A stretch of DNA of 64,000 nt from assembly GCA_044221555.1 (NCBI GenBank), contig JBGAOY010000006.1, positions 62,001 to 126,000 of the forward strand, read 5' to 3'. Made by a program: the position numbers and the translations under genes. The notes beneath the pieces are model-generated. The model saw only the letters and a list, made by a program, of their open reading frames with translations, ran no database searches and was not told the DNA's origin. The DNA is from JAEUJM01 sp044221555 (GTDB lineage: Bacteria; Actinomycetota; Acidimicrobiia; Acidimicrobiales; DATDAH01). Of the stretch, positions 33,401 through 43,059 are shown one piece after another. How positions within the stretch are numbered: the first letter of the stretch is position 1; each line of letters starts with the position of its first letter.

Positions 33401-34021
33401 TTGCCCGCATGCGCTGATCGGAGTGGTGCCGAGACCCGGGACGCCATCATCGCCACCGCGGCGAGCACCTTCCGCGAGAAGGGGTACGAGACGGCCACGC
33501 TGGGCGAGATCGCGTCGAAGCTCGGGATAACGAGATCCGCGGTCCTGCACCACTTCGAGTCGAAGGACGCCCTGCTCGGCGAGGTGATCGAGCCGCTGAT
33601 GAAGGCGATCGACGACCTGCTCGATCGCCGTGAGGCCGCCGGCCGCCTCACCCCACGAACCCGCCGGCCCCTCCTCGTCGAGCTCGTCGACCTCATCTGC
33701 GACCACCCGGACGCCAGCGCGATCATCGCCTTCGACGCCGGCATCCGCCATCGCCTCGACGGCGAGGGCCAGATCAGCGGACGAGGTGTGCGCTTGGCGA
33801 ACCTGGCCACCACCAGCCAGGACGACCCGCATGCCGCCGTTCGGGCCTTCGCCGCCCTCGGGGCGATGCTCCGGCCGGCCTACACGCCGGGTGACCTGAT
33901 CGACATCGACGACCCGGCGGTGCGACGCACCATCGTGGACTGCGCCATGGCCGTGTACAGCACCGCGCCAAGGACCCGGCCACGCACGGAGGTCGGCACC
34001 ACCGAACAGCCCGCGGGCTGA
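33401..34021 (+). CDS. TetR-family transcriptional regulator
   Basis: This 206-residue regulator has the helix-turn-helix IIATAASTFREKGYETATLG plus EIASKLGITRSAVLHHFESK (about residues 16-55). The C-terminal half is helical. The start is taken as TTG 33401, the earliest in-frame start before the HTH. Ribosome-site candidates GGGAGG and GAGGCGG precede it. It is divergent from the TasA-like/repeat-protein operon, and the three dyads between them make it the likely repressor of that operon and itself. Because one dyad type recurs before the giant LPXTG gene, it may control that gene too. Confidence 0.85.
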   Translation: MPACADRSGAETRDAIIATAASTFREKGYETATLGEIASKLGITRSAVLHHFESKDALLGEVIEPLMKAIDDLLDRREAAGRLTPRTRRPLLVELVDLICDHPDASAIIAFDAGIRHRLDGEGQISGRGVRLANLATTSQDDPHAAVRAFAALGAMLRPAYTPGDLIDIDDPAVRRTIVDCAMAVYSTAPRTRPRTEVGTTEQPAG

Positions 34022-34149
34022 CCCCAGCGGAACACCCGGCTGACGCAGCTCACCCGGCTGACCGGCGGGGGACGGTGATGCCAGCACCACCACGGTGACG
34101 CCTGCCACCGCACTCGGCACCGACCAACACTCGTGGGAGCATCGGCGCG

Positions 34150-36600
34150 ATGGGAGCGGTCTGGTACCGAGCGCGGGCGGACCTCCGCCGCGGTGTGTGG
34201 GGCACGGTCGCGCTCGTCGCCCTCGTGGGCTTCGCCGGCGGAGCGGCCCTGGCCGCGGCCGCCGGGTCCATTCGCACCCGCGACGCCCTGCCCGAATTCC
34301 TCGAGTACAACCGGGCGCCCGACGCCGCGGTCTACGTCGACCCCACGCTGCCCCAGGCCGAGCAGGATCGACTCATCGGCGAGGTGACCGCGCTCCCCGA
34401 GTGGGAGGCGGCGGCGGTGCTCGCCGCCGCGGTGGTGAGCGTGCGACCACCGGGCCAGAACTACTCGGTGATGGTCGCGAACGCGCTGCGCGAGGGCTCG
34501 TTCCCGCTCGGCTTCTCCCGGCCGATCATCGTCGACGGGCACCCACCCGACCCGAGCTCGCCGACCGACGCGGTGATCAACGAGGCCTTCGCCAACGCGT
34601 TCGGCATCGGTGTGGGCGACACCTTCGCACTGCGCAGCATCACGGCCGACCGCTTGGAGGCGGCGGGGGGCGGCCAGATGCGGGCCGATCCGGACGGCAC
34701 CGACTTCACGATGACGGTCACCGGCATCGAACGCCAGCCGCACGACCTGCAGAGCGGCGCGCAGGACCAGCAGGGGACGGTGTTCGGCAGCGACACCTGG
34801 TCGCTGCTGCTCACGCCGGCGTTCTGGGACGCCCTCGACGGCGACGTGGCCTCCTACGGCGGTGGGGCCATCGGCCGCCTTCGCCCGGGGGTGACGACCG
34901 AGCAGCTCGGCGAGGCGGTGGCGGCCATCTCGCCGGACCAGTTCTTCGTCGAGCCCAGCAACGACGACCAGACGGTGATCGACTCGATCGGCCGCGCCGT
35001 CGACTTCGAGGCCAACGCCCTGCTGTTGTTCGCCGTGGTCCTCGCGGTGGCCGGCATCGCCCTGGTGGGCCAGGCGATCGGCCGTCAGGTGACCCTGCGC
35101 CTCGACGACGGCGAGGCGTTGCGGGCCGCCGGCTTCGCCCGCCAGCAGCGGGCCGCGGTCATCCTCCCCCGGACCGTGATCCTGGCCGTCGCCGGCGCCG
35201 CGGTCGCCGTCGTGGTCGCCGTGGCGTGCTCGCCCTTTGCCCCCGTCGGCCTGGCCCGGCGCGCCGAGTTGCACCCCGGGCTCGACGTCGACCCGGTCGT
35301 GCTCCTGCCCGGTGCTGCGCTCGTCGCCGCGCTGGTCATGGCCTGGAGCGGCATCGTGGCGTGGCGGACCAGCCGATCAGCCGAACGGGAAACCGAGATC
35401 GTCCGCCGGGACCGCCCGTCGGTGGCGGGGGCCCGCCTGGCCGCGGCCGGGGCGGGGGTGACCACAGTGGCCGGCGTGCGGCTCGCCCTCGAGCGGGGCC
35501 GGGGGCGTACGGCCGTGCCCGTCGTGAGCGCCCTGCTGGCGGGGGCGAGCGGGGTGTTCGTGGTCGCGGCCGTGCTCACCTTCTCCGTCAGCCTCGACCG
35601 GCTCATCGACACCCCCGGCCTCCAGGGCTGGACCTGGGACGTGGTCGTGGGGAACTACTCGCAGCAGGCCAGCGTGGACGACGGTGCGGCGCGGCTCGAG
35701 GCCAACCCCATGGTCGGCGCCTACGTGGGTGAGAACAACGAGGCGATGCGCGTCGACGGCGCCACCGCGTACGTCGCCGCGCTCGGCCCGGGTGACACGT
35801 CGGTCGGGCCACCCGTCATCTCGGGCCGGCGCCCCGACGCCGACGACGAGATCGCGCTCGGACGCACCACCCTGGCCGACCTCCACAAGCAGATCGGCGA
35901 CACCGTCGAGCTCACCTCGGACGCGGGCGGCGACCCCGTGGAGGCCACCATCGTGGGCACCGTGATCCTGCCCGCCAGCATCAACGACAGCCTCACCCTG
36001 GGCGACGGCGGGTTGATGACCCTGGACGGCCTGCGCTCGGTGTACGGCCCGCAGGGCGACGCGACCGTGGCCCAGCAGTTCCTGGTGGACTTCGCCGACG
36101 GCGTCGACCCCGCCAACGGCATCGCCTCGCTCCGCGAGGACTTCGGTGACTCGGTGGTCACCCCCCGCTCGCCCGCCGACGTCGAGAACCTGCGTCGGGT
36201 GCAGGGTCTCCCGGCGCTGCTCGCCGCCACCGTCGGCCTCCTCGCCCTCGGCACCCTGGCCAACACCCTCGTCACCTGCGTCCGCCGGCGCCGTCGCGAC
36301 CTCGCCACCTTCGCCACCCTCGGCTTCCGCCCCCGCCAGATCGCCGCGACGGTGGCCTGGCAGGCCACCACCATCGCCGTCGTCGCACTGATCATCGGCC
36401 TGCCGCTGGGCATCGCCGCGGGCCGCACCGTGTGGGCCCTGATCATGGAGTCGATCGGCACCTCGGTGCCGGCGGTGACGCCGATGGTCGCACTCGGCGC
36501 GCTGGCCCTGGTCGTGTTCCTGGGCGCCAACGTCATCGCCGCCCTCCCGGCCCGCACCGCCGCCCGCACCCACCCTGCCACCACGCTGCGCAGCGAGTAG
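34150..36600 (+). CDS. FtsX-family (MacB/LolC-like) ABC transporter permease
   Basis: This 816-residue membrane protein has an N-terminal helix (VALVALVGFAGGAALAAAAG), a long extracytoplasmic region, then helices near 290-400 (LLLFAVVLAVAGIALVGQAI and following). After a second helix cluster and extracytoplasmic region it ends with three helices (LLAATVGLLALGTLANTLVT; VAWQATTIAVVALIIGLPLG; MVALGALALVVFLGANVIAA). The duplicated permease architecture fits ABC exporters handling lipids, peptides or envelope substrates. No ATPase gene is adjacent, so the partner must lie elsewhere. The ATG at 34150 is 128 bp after the TetR gene; GGGAG lies about 12 nt upstream. Confidence 0.85.
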   Translation: MGAVWYRARADLRRGVWGTVALVALVGFAGGAALAAAAGSIRTRDALPEFLEYNRAPDAAVYVDPTLPQAEQDRLIGEVTALPEWEAAAVLAAAVVSVRPPGQNYSVMVANALREGSFPLGFSRPIIVDGHPPDPSSPTDAVINEAFANAFGIGVGDTFALRSITADRLEAAGGGQMRADPDGTDFTMTVTGIERQPHDLQSGAQDQQGTVFGSDTWSLLLTPAFWDALDGDVASYGGGAIGRLRPGVTTEQLGEAVAAISPDQFFVEPSNDDQTVIDSIGRAVDFEANALLLFAVVLAVAGIALVGQAIGRQVTLRLDDGEALRAAGFARQQRAAVILPRTVILAVAGAAVAVVVAVACSPFAPVGLARRAELHPGLDVDPVVLLPGAALVAALVMAWSGIVAWRTSRSAERETEIVRRDRPSVAGARLAAAGAGVTTVAGVRLALERGRGRTAVPVVSALLAGASGVFVVAAVLTFSVSLDRLIDTPGLQGWTWDVVVGNYSQQASVDDGAARLEANPMVGAYVGENNEAMRVDGATAYVAALGPGDTSVGPPVISGRRPDADDEIALGRTTLADLHKQIGDTVELTSDAGGDPVEATIVGTVILPASINDSLTLGDGGLMTLDGLRSVYGPQGDATVAQQFLVDFADGVDPANGIASLREDFGDSVVTPRSPADVENLRRVQGLPALLAATVGLLALGTLANTLVTCVRRRRRDLATFATLGFRPRQIAATVAWQATTIAVVALIIGLPLGIAAGRTVWALIMESIGTSVPAVTPMVALGALALVVFLGANVIAALPARTAARTHPATTLRSE

Positions 36601-36725
36601 CTCGGCACCAGGAGCACGGCGCCCGCCCGCCCGAGACACCGACGCCCGACCCGATCAAGCACCGCGACGAGCGCGAACCGGCAGCGTCGACCCCGCCCGG
36701 GGGATCCCGGCCACCACCTGCCGGG

Positions 36726-36737
36726 TAGGTTGCGGAC
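36726..36737 (+). promoter_or_regulatory. Leaderless -10 box for the cupin gene
   Basis: TAGGTT (36726-36731) lies 6 nt before the ATG at 36738, the same geometry as at 2679 and 15716. No -35 is recognisable. Confidence 0.45.
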
Positions 36738-37262
36738 ATGGGCGCTCCCCCCTCGCCGCGTGTCCCGGGCCTGGAGCATCGTCTCGTGCGCCACGACGAC
36801 GACTCGGTCCCCTGGTTCGCGGTGCGCAGCCAGTGCAACGCCGACGGCTCCGAGTCCCACGTGTGGGAGCGCTGGGTCGCCTTCTCGGTCGACCCTCTCT
36901 ACCTCGCCCTGCAGGCCCGTTGGGACCCCGGCATGATCGTGCGCCGCCACGGCCACCACAGCCCCCACACCCTCCAGGTGCTGGCCGGCTCGTTCACCTG
37001 CGACGGCGTCGAGCTCGTCCCCGGCGACCACCTCGAGCTGCCCCTCGGCGCATCCTTCGGGCCCTTCGTCGCCGGCCTCGACGGCGTCGAGCTCTACGAG
37101 GTGATGCTGGGCGATCCCCGCTCGTGGAGCGACGAGCCCGAAGCCCTCGCCGCGGCGCTCGCCGAGCACGGCGTCACCGTGCTGCCCGACCCGCCCATCG
37201 ACCTGCCCGCCGGTCTCGAGGACCTGCGTGCGGTCTTCAGCGCCCGCCCTGAACAAGGATGA
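36738..37262 (+). CDS. Cupin-domain protein
   Basis: This 174-residue protein has a single cupin barrel in the centre. GMIVRRHGHHSPHTLQVLAG supplies the His ligands of motif 1, and VELVPGDHLELPLGASFGPF followed by GVELYEVMLGD forms motif 2. Metal binding is likely; the substrate is unknown. The stop overlaps the ATG of the amidohydrolase gene (ATGA, 37259-37262). The two are therefore co-translated and probably act in the same catabolic step or its regulation. Confidence 0.82.
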   Translation: MGAPPSPRVPGLEHRLVRHDDDSVPWFAVRSQCNADGSESHVWERWVAFSVDPLYLALQARWDPGMIVRRHGHHSPHTLQVLAGSFTCDGVELVPGDHLELPLGASFGPFVAGLDGVELYEVMLGDPRSWSDEPEALAAALAEHGVTVLPDPPIDLPAGLEDLRAVFSARPEQG

Positions 37263-38485
37263 ACCCCATGGCCACGACCCCCGCGGAAGCCGACCTCCCG
37301 CTCATCATCTCCGTCGACGACCACGTGATGGAGCCCAAGGACCTCTGGCAGCGGGAGCTCCCCCCGTCCCTGCGGGACCGGGGCCCGAAGGTGGTCACCG
37401 AACGGGTCAAGCTGGAGTTCACCGGTGGCCACTACGGCTTCTCCCGTGACGTCCCCGACGGCGACTGGTGCGACCTCTGGCTCTTCGACGATCTGGTCAC
37501 CCCCACGGGCCTGCTCCATGCCCCGGCGGGCATGCCCCGCGACGAGCAGCGCAACGTGCCCGCCACCTACGAGGACTTCCGCCCCGGCACCTACGACCAG
37601 GGTGAGCGCCTCGCCGACATGGACCTCAACCACGTCCAGGCCGCCATCAACTACCCCAACATCTTCCCCCGGTTCGCCGGCCAGGGCTTCCTCGAGCGCG
37701 AGGACAAGGACCTCGCGTTGGCGTGCCTGCGCATCTACAACGACTGGATGATCGACGAGTGGTGTGCCGGCGCCGGCCAGGGCCGCCTGATCCCGCTCAC
37801 CCTCGTGCCGCTCTGGGACCCGCAGCTCGCCGCCGACGAGCTGCGCCGGTGCGCCGACAAGGGCAGCCACGCCATCGCCTTCAGCGAGAACCCGTCGAAG
37901 CTGGGTGTCCCCTCGATGTACACCGGAGCGTGGGACGTGCTCTGGGCCGCGGCCGAGGAGACCGACACCACCGTGTCGATGCACATCGGCTCGTCGTCGT
38001 CGATGCCGTCCACCTCGCCCGACGCCCCGCTCGCCACGTCGATGTCGCTGTACGCCCAGAACGCCCAGGGCTCGCTGGCCGACTGGGTGTTCTCGGGCAC
38101 CCTCGAGCGCTTCGCCGACCTCAAGATCGCCTACGCGGAGAGCCAGGTGGGGTGGATGCCGTTCCAGCTCGAGCGCATGGACGCGGTCTGGGCCGACGGC
38201 CGCGGCGGCGTGGGCGGTCCCGTGCTCCCCAGCGAGCAGGTGAAGGGCCGGGTCTACGGCTGCGTGTTCGACGACCTCCACGGCCTCAAGTGCCGCGACG
38301 ACGTGGGCGTCGACATGATCCTCTTCGAGACCGACTACCCACACTCCGACGGCACCTTCCCCCACTCCCGCAAGGTGGCCCACGAGCTGTTCGTGGCCGC
38401 GGGCATGGATTCCGGGGAGTGCCGCAAGGTGCTCCGCGACAACGCCATCGCCGCCTACGGACTCGGGCGCTTCGGCATCGACTGA
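37259..38485 (+). CDS. Metal-dependent amidohydrolase (amidohydrolase-2 family)
   Basis: This 408-residue TIM-barrel hydrolase has the N-terminal metal site SVDDHVMEPKDLW (Asp-x-His type), a central His in MHIGSSSSMPS, and the late acidic site LFETDYPHSDGTFPHSRK. The Glu-Asp-His set fits decarboxylases and hydrolases of the amidohydrolase-2 group, which act on aromatic or cyclic acids. Many such genes are found in acidimicrobial and mycobacterial genomes. Two starts are possible: ATG 37259, overlapping the cupin stop, or ATG 37268, with AAGGA 8 nt upstream. Confidence 0.88.
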   Translation: MNPMATTPAEADLPLIISVDDHVMEPKDLWQRELPPSLRDRGPKVVTERVKLEFTGGHYGFSRDVPDGDWCDLWLFDDLVTPTGLLHAPAGMPRDEQRNVPATYEDFRPGTYDQGERLADMDLNHVQAAINYPNIFPRFAGQGFLEREDKDLALACLRIYNDWMIDEWCAGAGQGRLIPLTLVPLWDPQLAADELRRCADKGSHAIAFSENPSKLGVPSMYTGAWDVLWAAAEETDTTVSMHIGSSSSMPSTSPDAPLATSMSLYAQNAQGSLADWVFSGTLERFADLKIAYAESQVGWMPFQLERMDAVWADGRGGVGGPVLPSEQVKGRVYGCVFDDLHGLKCRDDVGVDMILFETDYPHSDGTFPHSRKVAHELFVAAGMDSGECRKVLRDNAIAAYGLGRFGID

Positions 38486-38530
38486 CCCCGCTGACCCGAT
38501 CGGCGCGCCGGCGCCGGCCCGATGTGCCCG

Positions 38531-40297
38531 TCAGCCGGTCGGGTGGGCCCGCAGGACGAGCAGGGCGATGTCGTCCTCACGACGATCGATCGGGAGGATC
38601 TCGGCCAGCGCGGCGTGGATGCGGTCGGCGGTGCCCTCCGCATCGACCGACCCGGCCACGCTGCGCTCGACCAGCCGGAGCACGCTCACGTCGTCCAGGT
38701 CGTGGGGCGGTGCCACATCGGTGACGCCGTCGGTGTAGAGGACGAGGGTGTCGCCGGGCTCCAGGAGCACCGAGACGGGGTTCACCGTGATCGCCTCGAA
38801 CGCCCCGACCAGCGTCCCGGGCTCGCCGACGAAGCGCGCCGCACCGTCGGCGCCGACGAGGATCGGCAAGGGATGGCCGGCGGCGGCGACGTCGAGGGCG
38901 AACCCCTGGTCGCACCCGGAGACGTCGAGGTAGGCCGCGGTGAGGAACCCGTCCTGGGTGGCTTCGAGCATGGCCCGGTTCAGCCATCGCAGGACGGTGG
39001 CGGGGTCGTCGCCGCGCCACGCCGACTGGCGGATGTTGTGGCGGGCCAGCCCGGTGAGCGCGGCCGCGGTCGGCCCCGTGCCGCACACGTCGCCGACCAC
39101 CGCCGACCACCTGCTGTCGGACACGGGGAACAGGTCGTAGAAGTCCCCACCGACCTCGGTGCCCTCGCCCGCGGCCCAGTAGCGCACCGCCACCTCCATG
39201 CCGGGGATCGACGGGAGACGGTCGGGCAGCAGGCTCTGCTGCAGGGTGGTGGCGATGCGATGCTGCTGCTCGGACAGGCGGCGGTTCTCCAGGCTGGACG
39301 CCACCCGCCCGGCGACCACCTCGGCGAGGGCCAGGTCGTCCTCGGTGTACTCGCGGCGCGAGTGGGTCATGACCAGCAGGAGGGCACCCACGACTCGGCC
39401 GCGCTTGACCAGCGGCACGCCGACCGCGCTGCGCAGCGCGAGGCCGTGCACGAGGTCGCGGGCCTCGTCGTCCAGGCCCACGTCGTCGAGCAGCCGATCG
39501 TCGATGTGGGGATAGAACTCGGGTCGGCCGGTGCGGATGATGTTGGGCACACCGGTCGGGGCGCCGGGATCGTAGGGATGGCGTTCGGCCAACGCCTGCG
39601 CGTACTCCACCATGTCCGGGTCGAGGTGGTAGGTCTCGACATCGGGGACATCGGCGCCCGGGTGGGGCAGGACGTGGATCGAGCACCAGTCGGCGAGGCG
39701 GGGCACCACCGCCCGCACCACGCCGGCCATGATCTGGCGCCGGTCGTCGGCCCGGGCGAGGGCGTCGTTCACGCCGGAGAGCAACTCGAGGCGCTCCCGG
39801 TGGATGCGCTCCTGCTCGGCGGCGGCGAGCGCCGCGGCGGCCATCGCGTCGCGGTCGATCTGGCGCGCCATGCGCTCGGTGATGTCCATGCTGCAGCCGA
39901 TGGCCCCGGTGACAGCGCCGGCGGCGTCGAAGGTGGCCCGGCCCGCGCCCGCGATCCAGCGCACCGTCCCGTCCGGCCACAGCACCCGGTGCTCGACCCG
40001 GTACGGCTCACCGGAGGCCATGGCGGCGTCGACCGTCGCCAGCGAGGGCTCGCGGTCCTCGGGGTGCAGGGCGGCGGCGTAGGCGGCGAAGCTGCCGTCG
40101 AAGGTCCCCGGGGCGAACCCGAACAGGGCCTCCTGGCGCTCGTCCCAGATCACCTCGTCGGTGCGCAGGTCCCATCGCCAGGTGCCGAGCCCGGCGGCAT
40201 CGAGCGCCAGCCGCAGGTGCGCGGCGAGATCTTCGGCCTGCTGCTCGAGCGCGCTCACCGCCGCCGCGTCCTCCTGGTTCCCGATCGGCTCAGCCAT
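38531..40297 (-). CDS. PAS-GAF-SpoIIE (PP2C-type) serine phosphatase
   Basis: This 588-residue signalling protein has three parts. Residues about 25-150 form a PAS/PAC domain (GTWRWDLRTDEVIWDE to GCSMDITERM). Residues about 190-345 form a GAF domain (VGVPLVKRGRVVGALLLVM). The C-terminal 230 residues form an RsbU/SpoIIE phosphatase with metal sites VGGDFYDLFPV, VVGDVCGTGPTAAALTGLAR, LYTDGVTD and REDDIALLVLR. It would dephosphorylate an anti-anti-sigma factor and so activate a stress sigma factor in response to a small molecule or redox signal. Neither partner is in the window. The ATG at 40297 is preferred because the open frame upstream has no domain similarity. Confidence 0.9.
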   Translation of the reverse strand: MAEPIGNQEDAAAVSALEQQAEDLAAHLRLALDAAGLGTWRWDLRTDEVIWDERQEALFGFAPGTFDGSFAAYAAALHPEDREPSLATVDAAMASGEPYRVEHRVLWPDGTVRWIAGAGRATFDAAGAVTGAIGCSMDITERMARQIDRDAMAAAALAAAEQERIHRERLELLSGVNDALARADDRRQIMAGVVRAVVPRLADWCSIHVLPHPGADVPDVETYHLDPDMVEYAQALAERHPYDPGAPTGVPNIIRTGRPEFYPHIDDRLLDDVGLDDEARDLVHGLALRSAVGVPLVKRGRVVGALLLVMTHSRREYTEDDLALAEVVAGRVASSLENRRLSEQQHRIATTLQQSLLPDRLPSIPGMEVAVRYWAAGEGTEVGGDFYDLFPVSDSRWSAVVGDVCGTGPTAAALTGLARHNIRQSAWRGDDPATVLRWLNRAMLEATQDGFLTAAYLDVSGCDQGFALDVAAAGHPLPILVGADGAARFVGEPGTLVGAFEAITVNPVSVLLEPGDTLVLYTDGVTDVAPPHDLDDVSVLRLVERSVAGSVDAEGTADRIHAALAEILPIDRREDDIALLVLRAHPTG

Positions 40298-40431
40298 GGG
40301 GCCATCCGGCCATGGGGATGGTGCACCTCCTGCGGTACAAAAGGACGGGATCGGTCGGGATGTGACGCGGTTTGTCCAGGCTAGCCGCACCGCCATGTGG
40401 CACCCACCGCTCGTTCTGAGACGCTACGGGG

Positions 40432-41214
40432 GTGACCGACCCCACCGAGGACCACCCGGCGCCCGCCGCCGCCCGCAACCGGGACGTGTGGTCGGCGGTG
40501 AACGAGCAGTTCACCGACGCCGCCGCCGAGTCGATGTGGGCGCAGCCCGAGATCAGCTGGGGGCTGTTCCGCATCCCCGAGACCGAGCTCGGGCTGTTGG
40601 GCGACGTGCAGGGCGCGTCGATCGTCGAGCTGGGGTGCGGCACGGCCTACCTGTCGGCGTGGCTCGCACGGGCCGGCGCCCACGTCGTGGCCGTCGACCT
40701 CAGCCCCGCTCAGCTCGCCACCGCCCGGCGCTGCCAGGACCGGTCGGGCCCGCGGTTTCCCCTCGTCGAGGGCGACGGCGCGGCCGTTCCGTTGCGGTCC
40801 GGCCGGTTCGACCTGGTGGTGAGCGAGTACGGCGCGGCGCCGTGGTGCGAGCCCGGACGCTGGCTGCGGGAGGCGTCCCGCCTGCTGCGTCCGGGTGGCC
40901 GGCTGGTCTTCCTCACCAACAGCGTGCTGGTCGGCCTGTGCGTCCCCGAGCACGAGGGTCACGCGACCGATCGGCTGCAGCGCCCCCAGCGCGCCCTCTT
41001 CCCGGTGACCTGGCCGGGCGGTGGCGTGGAGCACCACCCTGGTCACGGCGACTGGGTGCGGCTCCTCGTCGACGCCGGCTTCGTGGTCGACGCGTTGCAC
41101 GAGCTCTACCCGCCGGACGACGCCGCCACGCACGAGCACTACGACATCGTCACCGCCGACTGGGCCCGGCAGTGGCCGGCCGAGGACCTGTGGGTCGCGC
41201 ACCTGCCGGCCTGA
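40432..41214 (+). CDS. Class I SAM-dependent methyltransferase
   Basis: This 260-residue protein has the Rossmann methyltransferase core. Motif I is IVELGCGTAYLSAWLA (SAM-binding glycines), motif II VVAVDLSPAQLATARR, an acidic motif FPLVEGDGAAVPL, and motif IV FDLVVSEYGAAPWCEPGRWL. RPGGRLVFLTNSVLVG follows. It is of the UbiE/Methyltransf_11 kind; the substrate is unknown. The GTG at 40432 starts the protein, 134 bp from the divergent phosphatase gene. Confidence 0.88.
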   Translation: MTDPTEDHPAPAAARNRDVWSAVNEQFTDAAAESMWAQPEISWGLFRIPETELGLLGDVQGASIVELGCGTAYLSAWLARAGAHVVAVDLSPAQLATARRCQDRSGPRFPLVEGDGAAVPLRSGRFDLVVSEYGAAPWCEPGRWLREASRLLRPGGRLVFLTNSVLVGLCVPEHEGHATDRLQRPQRALFPVTWPGGGVEHHPGHGDWVRLLVDAGFVVDALHELYPPDDAATHEHYDIVTADWARQWPAEDLWVAHLPA

Positions 41215-41254
41215 TCGCCGCCCGACGACCACCGGGGCCGGGTGTTCGCACCTA

Positions 41255-41289
41255 TTGACAAGAAGTTCTGTCGAATGCAGGATGGCCGG
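41255..41289 (+). promoter_or_regulatory. Leaderless promoter of the ArsR-like gene
   Basis: TTGACA (41255-41260), a 17-bp spacer and CAGGAT (41278-41283) are followed by a 6-nt gap to GTG 41290. The perfect -35, the ideal spacing and the standard leaderless distance favour GTG 41290 as the start over the earlier in-frame ATG 41275, which lies inside the promoter. Confidence 0.65.
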
Positions 41290-41982
41290 GTGAGCGTGGC
41301 CGACATCGAGGTGCTGGACGAGCCCACGACCGCCGTCGCCGCCCTCGACCCGCTCCGGGCCCGCATCCTCGCCACGCTGCGCGAGCCCGGCTCGTCCACC
41401 TCCGTGGCGGCCGCCCTGGGCGAGTCGCGACAGAAGGTGAACTACCACCTGCGCACCCTCGAGGCCGTCGGCCTCGTCGAGCTGGTGGAGGAGCGGCCCC
41501 GCCGGGGCCTGACCGAGCGCATCGTCGTCGCCACCGCCCGCTCCTACGTCGTGTCCACCGCCGCCCTCGGACCCGGCGGGGCCGACCCGGCCCGCACCGA
41601 TCGCCTGTCGTCCCGCTACCTCGTCGCCCTCGGGGCCCGCTTGGTGCGCGAGGTGGGCGCGCTGGCCCGTGGCGCCGAGCGGGTCGGCCGCCCCCTCGCC
41701 ACCCTGGCCATCGACACCGAGGTGCGCTTCGCCTCCGCGGCGGAGCGGGCGGCCTTCACCGACGAGCTGGCCGCGTCGGTGCGCGCCCTGGTGGCCCGCT
41801 ACCACGACGAGGCCGCGCCCGCGGGGCGACGTCACCGCGTGCTGGTGGCCGCCCATCCGATGCCGCGCCCGGGCCCCGAGCCACCCGAGCCCCTCGACAC
41901 CTCCGTCTCACCCGAGACCCACGACCCAGCCGACCCGCCCGACCCATCCGACCCATCCGACCCATCCGACCTGGAGCGCTGA
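41290..41982 (+). CDS. ArsR-like winged-helix regulator
   Basis: This 230-residue protein has an N-terminal winged helix (LRARILATLREPGSSTSVAA, then LGESRQKVNYHLRTLEAVGL and a basic wing EERPRRGLTE). The C-terminal half is helical, and the tail holds three DPS tripeptides encoded by a 9-bp tandem repeat (about 41938-41967). It is followed 1 bp later by an SRPBCC gene, a frequent ArsR/SRPBCC pairing. Metal-binding cysteines are absent, so this is not a typical metal sensor. The start is set by the leaderless promoter directly upstream. Confidence 0.8.
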   Translation: MSVADIEVLDEPTTAVAALDPLRARILATLREPGSSTSVAAALGESRQKVNYHLRTLEAVGLVELVEERPRRGLTERIVVATARSYVVSTAALGPGGADPARTDRLSSRYLVALGARLVREVGALARGAERVGRPLATLAIDTEVRFASAAERAAFTDELAASVRALVARYHDEAAPAGRRHRVLVAAHPMPRPGPEPPEPLDTSVSPETHDPADPPDPSDPSDPSDLER

Positions 41983-41983
41983 C

Positions 41984-42850
41984 GTGCCCGACCACGAACC
42001 CAACCCGCCCGCCGATGCCGACGCCGAACCCGACGCCGAACCCGCCTCGGGGGCACGGGCACCCTCCGGGACGCCGCGGGTCATCGAGCTCGAGGTGGAG
42101 GTGGCCGGCACCCCCGAGGAGGTGTGGCGGGCGATCGCCACGGGCCCCGGCATCTCCTCGTGGTACGTGCCCCACACCGTGGAGGAGCGCGAGGGCGGGG
42201 CGGCCACCGCGTCGTTCGGGCCGGGCCCCGAGATGCAGGTGGCCGGGCGGGTCGCGGCCTGGGAGCCCCCACGCCGGATCGTCTTCGACGGCGGCGAAGG
42301 GGTCGACGGACTGGCCTTCGAGTGGCTGGTCGAGGCGCGCGACGGGGGCACCTGCATCGTCCGCCTGGTGAACTCGGGCTTCGGCTCGGGCGAGCCGTGG
42401 GACGACCAGTACGACGGCATGGCCGAGGGCTGGCAGCTGTTCCTGCGCAACCTCAAACTGCACTGCGAGCACTTCCGCGGCCAGACCGCGACGGCCGTGC
42501 TGCCGATGGCCATGTGGCCCGGCCCGCGGACGGCGACGTGGGCGGCGCTGTGCGAGGGCCTGGGCCTGCCCACGGCGCCGGCGGTGGGCACGCACGTGCG
42601 GGTCACGTCCACCGACGCCCCGCCCCTCGGGGGCACCGTCCTCGATGCCGCGTCCTGGCGCCTGTCGCTGCTGCTCGACGAGCCCGCGCCCGGCACCGCC
42701 ATCCTGGCCGCCGAGGGCGACGGCGAGCAGGTGGGCGTCTCGGTGTGGTCGTACCTCTACGGCGAGGACGGCGCCGCCGCCGCCGCTCGCGACGAGCCCC
42801 GGTGGTGGGCCTGGCTGGCCGAGCACGGCGGCGCCCCGCCCCCGCCCTGA
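41984..42850 (+). CDS. SRPBCC (AHSA1-like) domain protein
   Basis: This 288-residue protein begins with an acidic Pro/Asp/Ala linker of about 35 residues, then a START/AHSA1 fold: VIELEVEVAGTPEEVWRAIA, ISSWYVPHTVEE, WEPPRRIVFDGGEG, then GTCIVRLVNSGF. After about residue 170 a second, less defined alpha/beta region follows. The fold binds hydrophobic ligands. Its position 1 bp after an ArsR-like regulator suggests a sensor or binding partner. The GTG at 41984 is the only start near the regulator stop; the long open frame upstream is in another frame of the regulator gene. Confidence 0.8.
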   Translation: MPDHEPNPPADADAEPDAEPASGARAPSGTPRVIELEVEVAGTPEEVWRAIATGPGISSWYVPHTVEEREGGAATASFGPGPEMQVAGRVAAWEPPRRIVFDGGEGVDGLAFEWLVEARDGGTCIVRLVNSGFGSGEPWDDQYDGMAEGWQLFLRNLKLHCEHFRGQTATAVLPMAMWPGPRTATWAALCEGLGLPTAPAVGTHVRVTSTDAPPLGGTVLDAASWRLSLLLDEPAPGTAILAAEGDGEQVGVSVWSYLYGEDGAAAAARDEPRWWAWLAEHGGAPPPP

Positions 42851-43059
42851 GCGGCAGACCTCAGCCGGGCAGTGGTCGGTGCTGGGCGGGCGACGGCCCT
42901 GCCGAGTCCGTGCGGGGAACACGGGAGCCGGGGTCGACTGGCGCCGCTGGGTCGTCGGGTCGCTGACACGCCGGCGTGACGGGTGCTCCGGGCATCGACG
43001 CGCGAAGATGAGGCGAACACAGGGCGAGTGCGCCCTCGATCGACAAGGGGCGGGTCACC

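Noticed and set aside
33880..35274. Minus-strand open frame of 464 codons opposite the FtsX-type permease and TetR gene
   Set aside because: Its translation is Gly/Arg/His-rich without membrane helices or domains, while the plus strand encodes recognisable proteins.
41930..41970. 9-bp tandem repeat as a phase-variation tract
   Set aside because: The unit is a multiple of three and near the C-terminus, so changes only add or remove Asp-Pro-Ser and would not switch the gene off.
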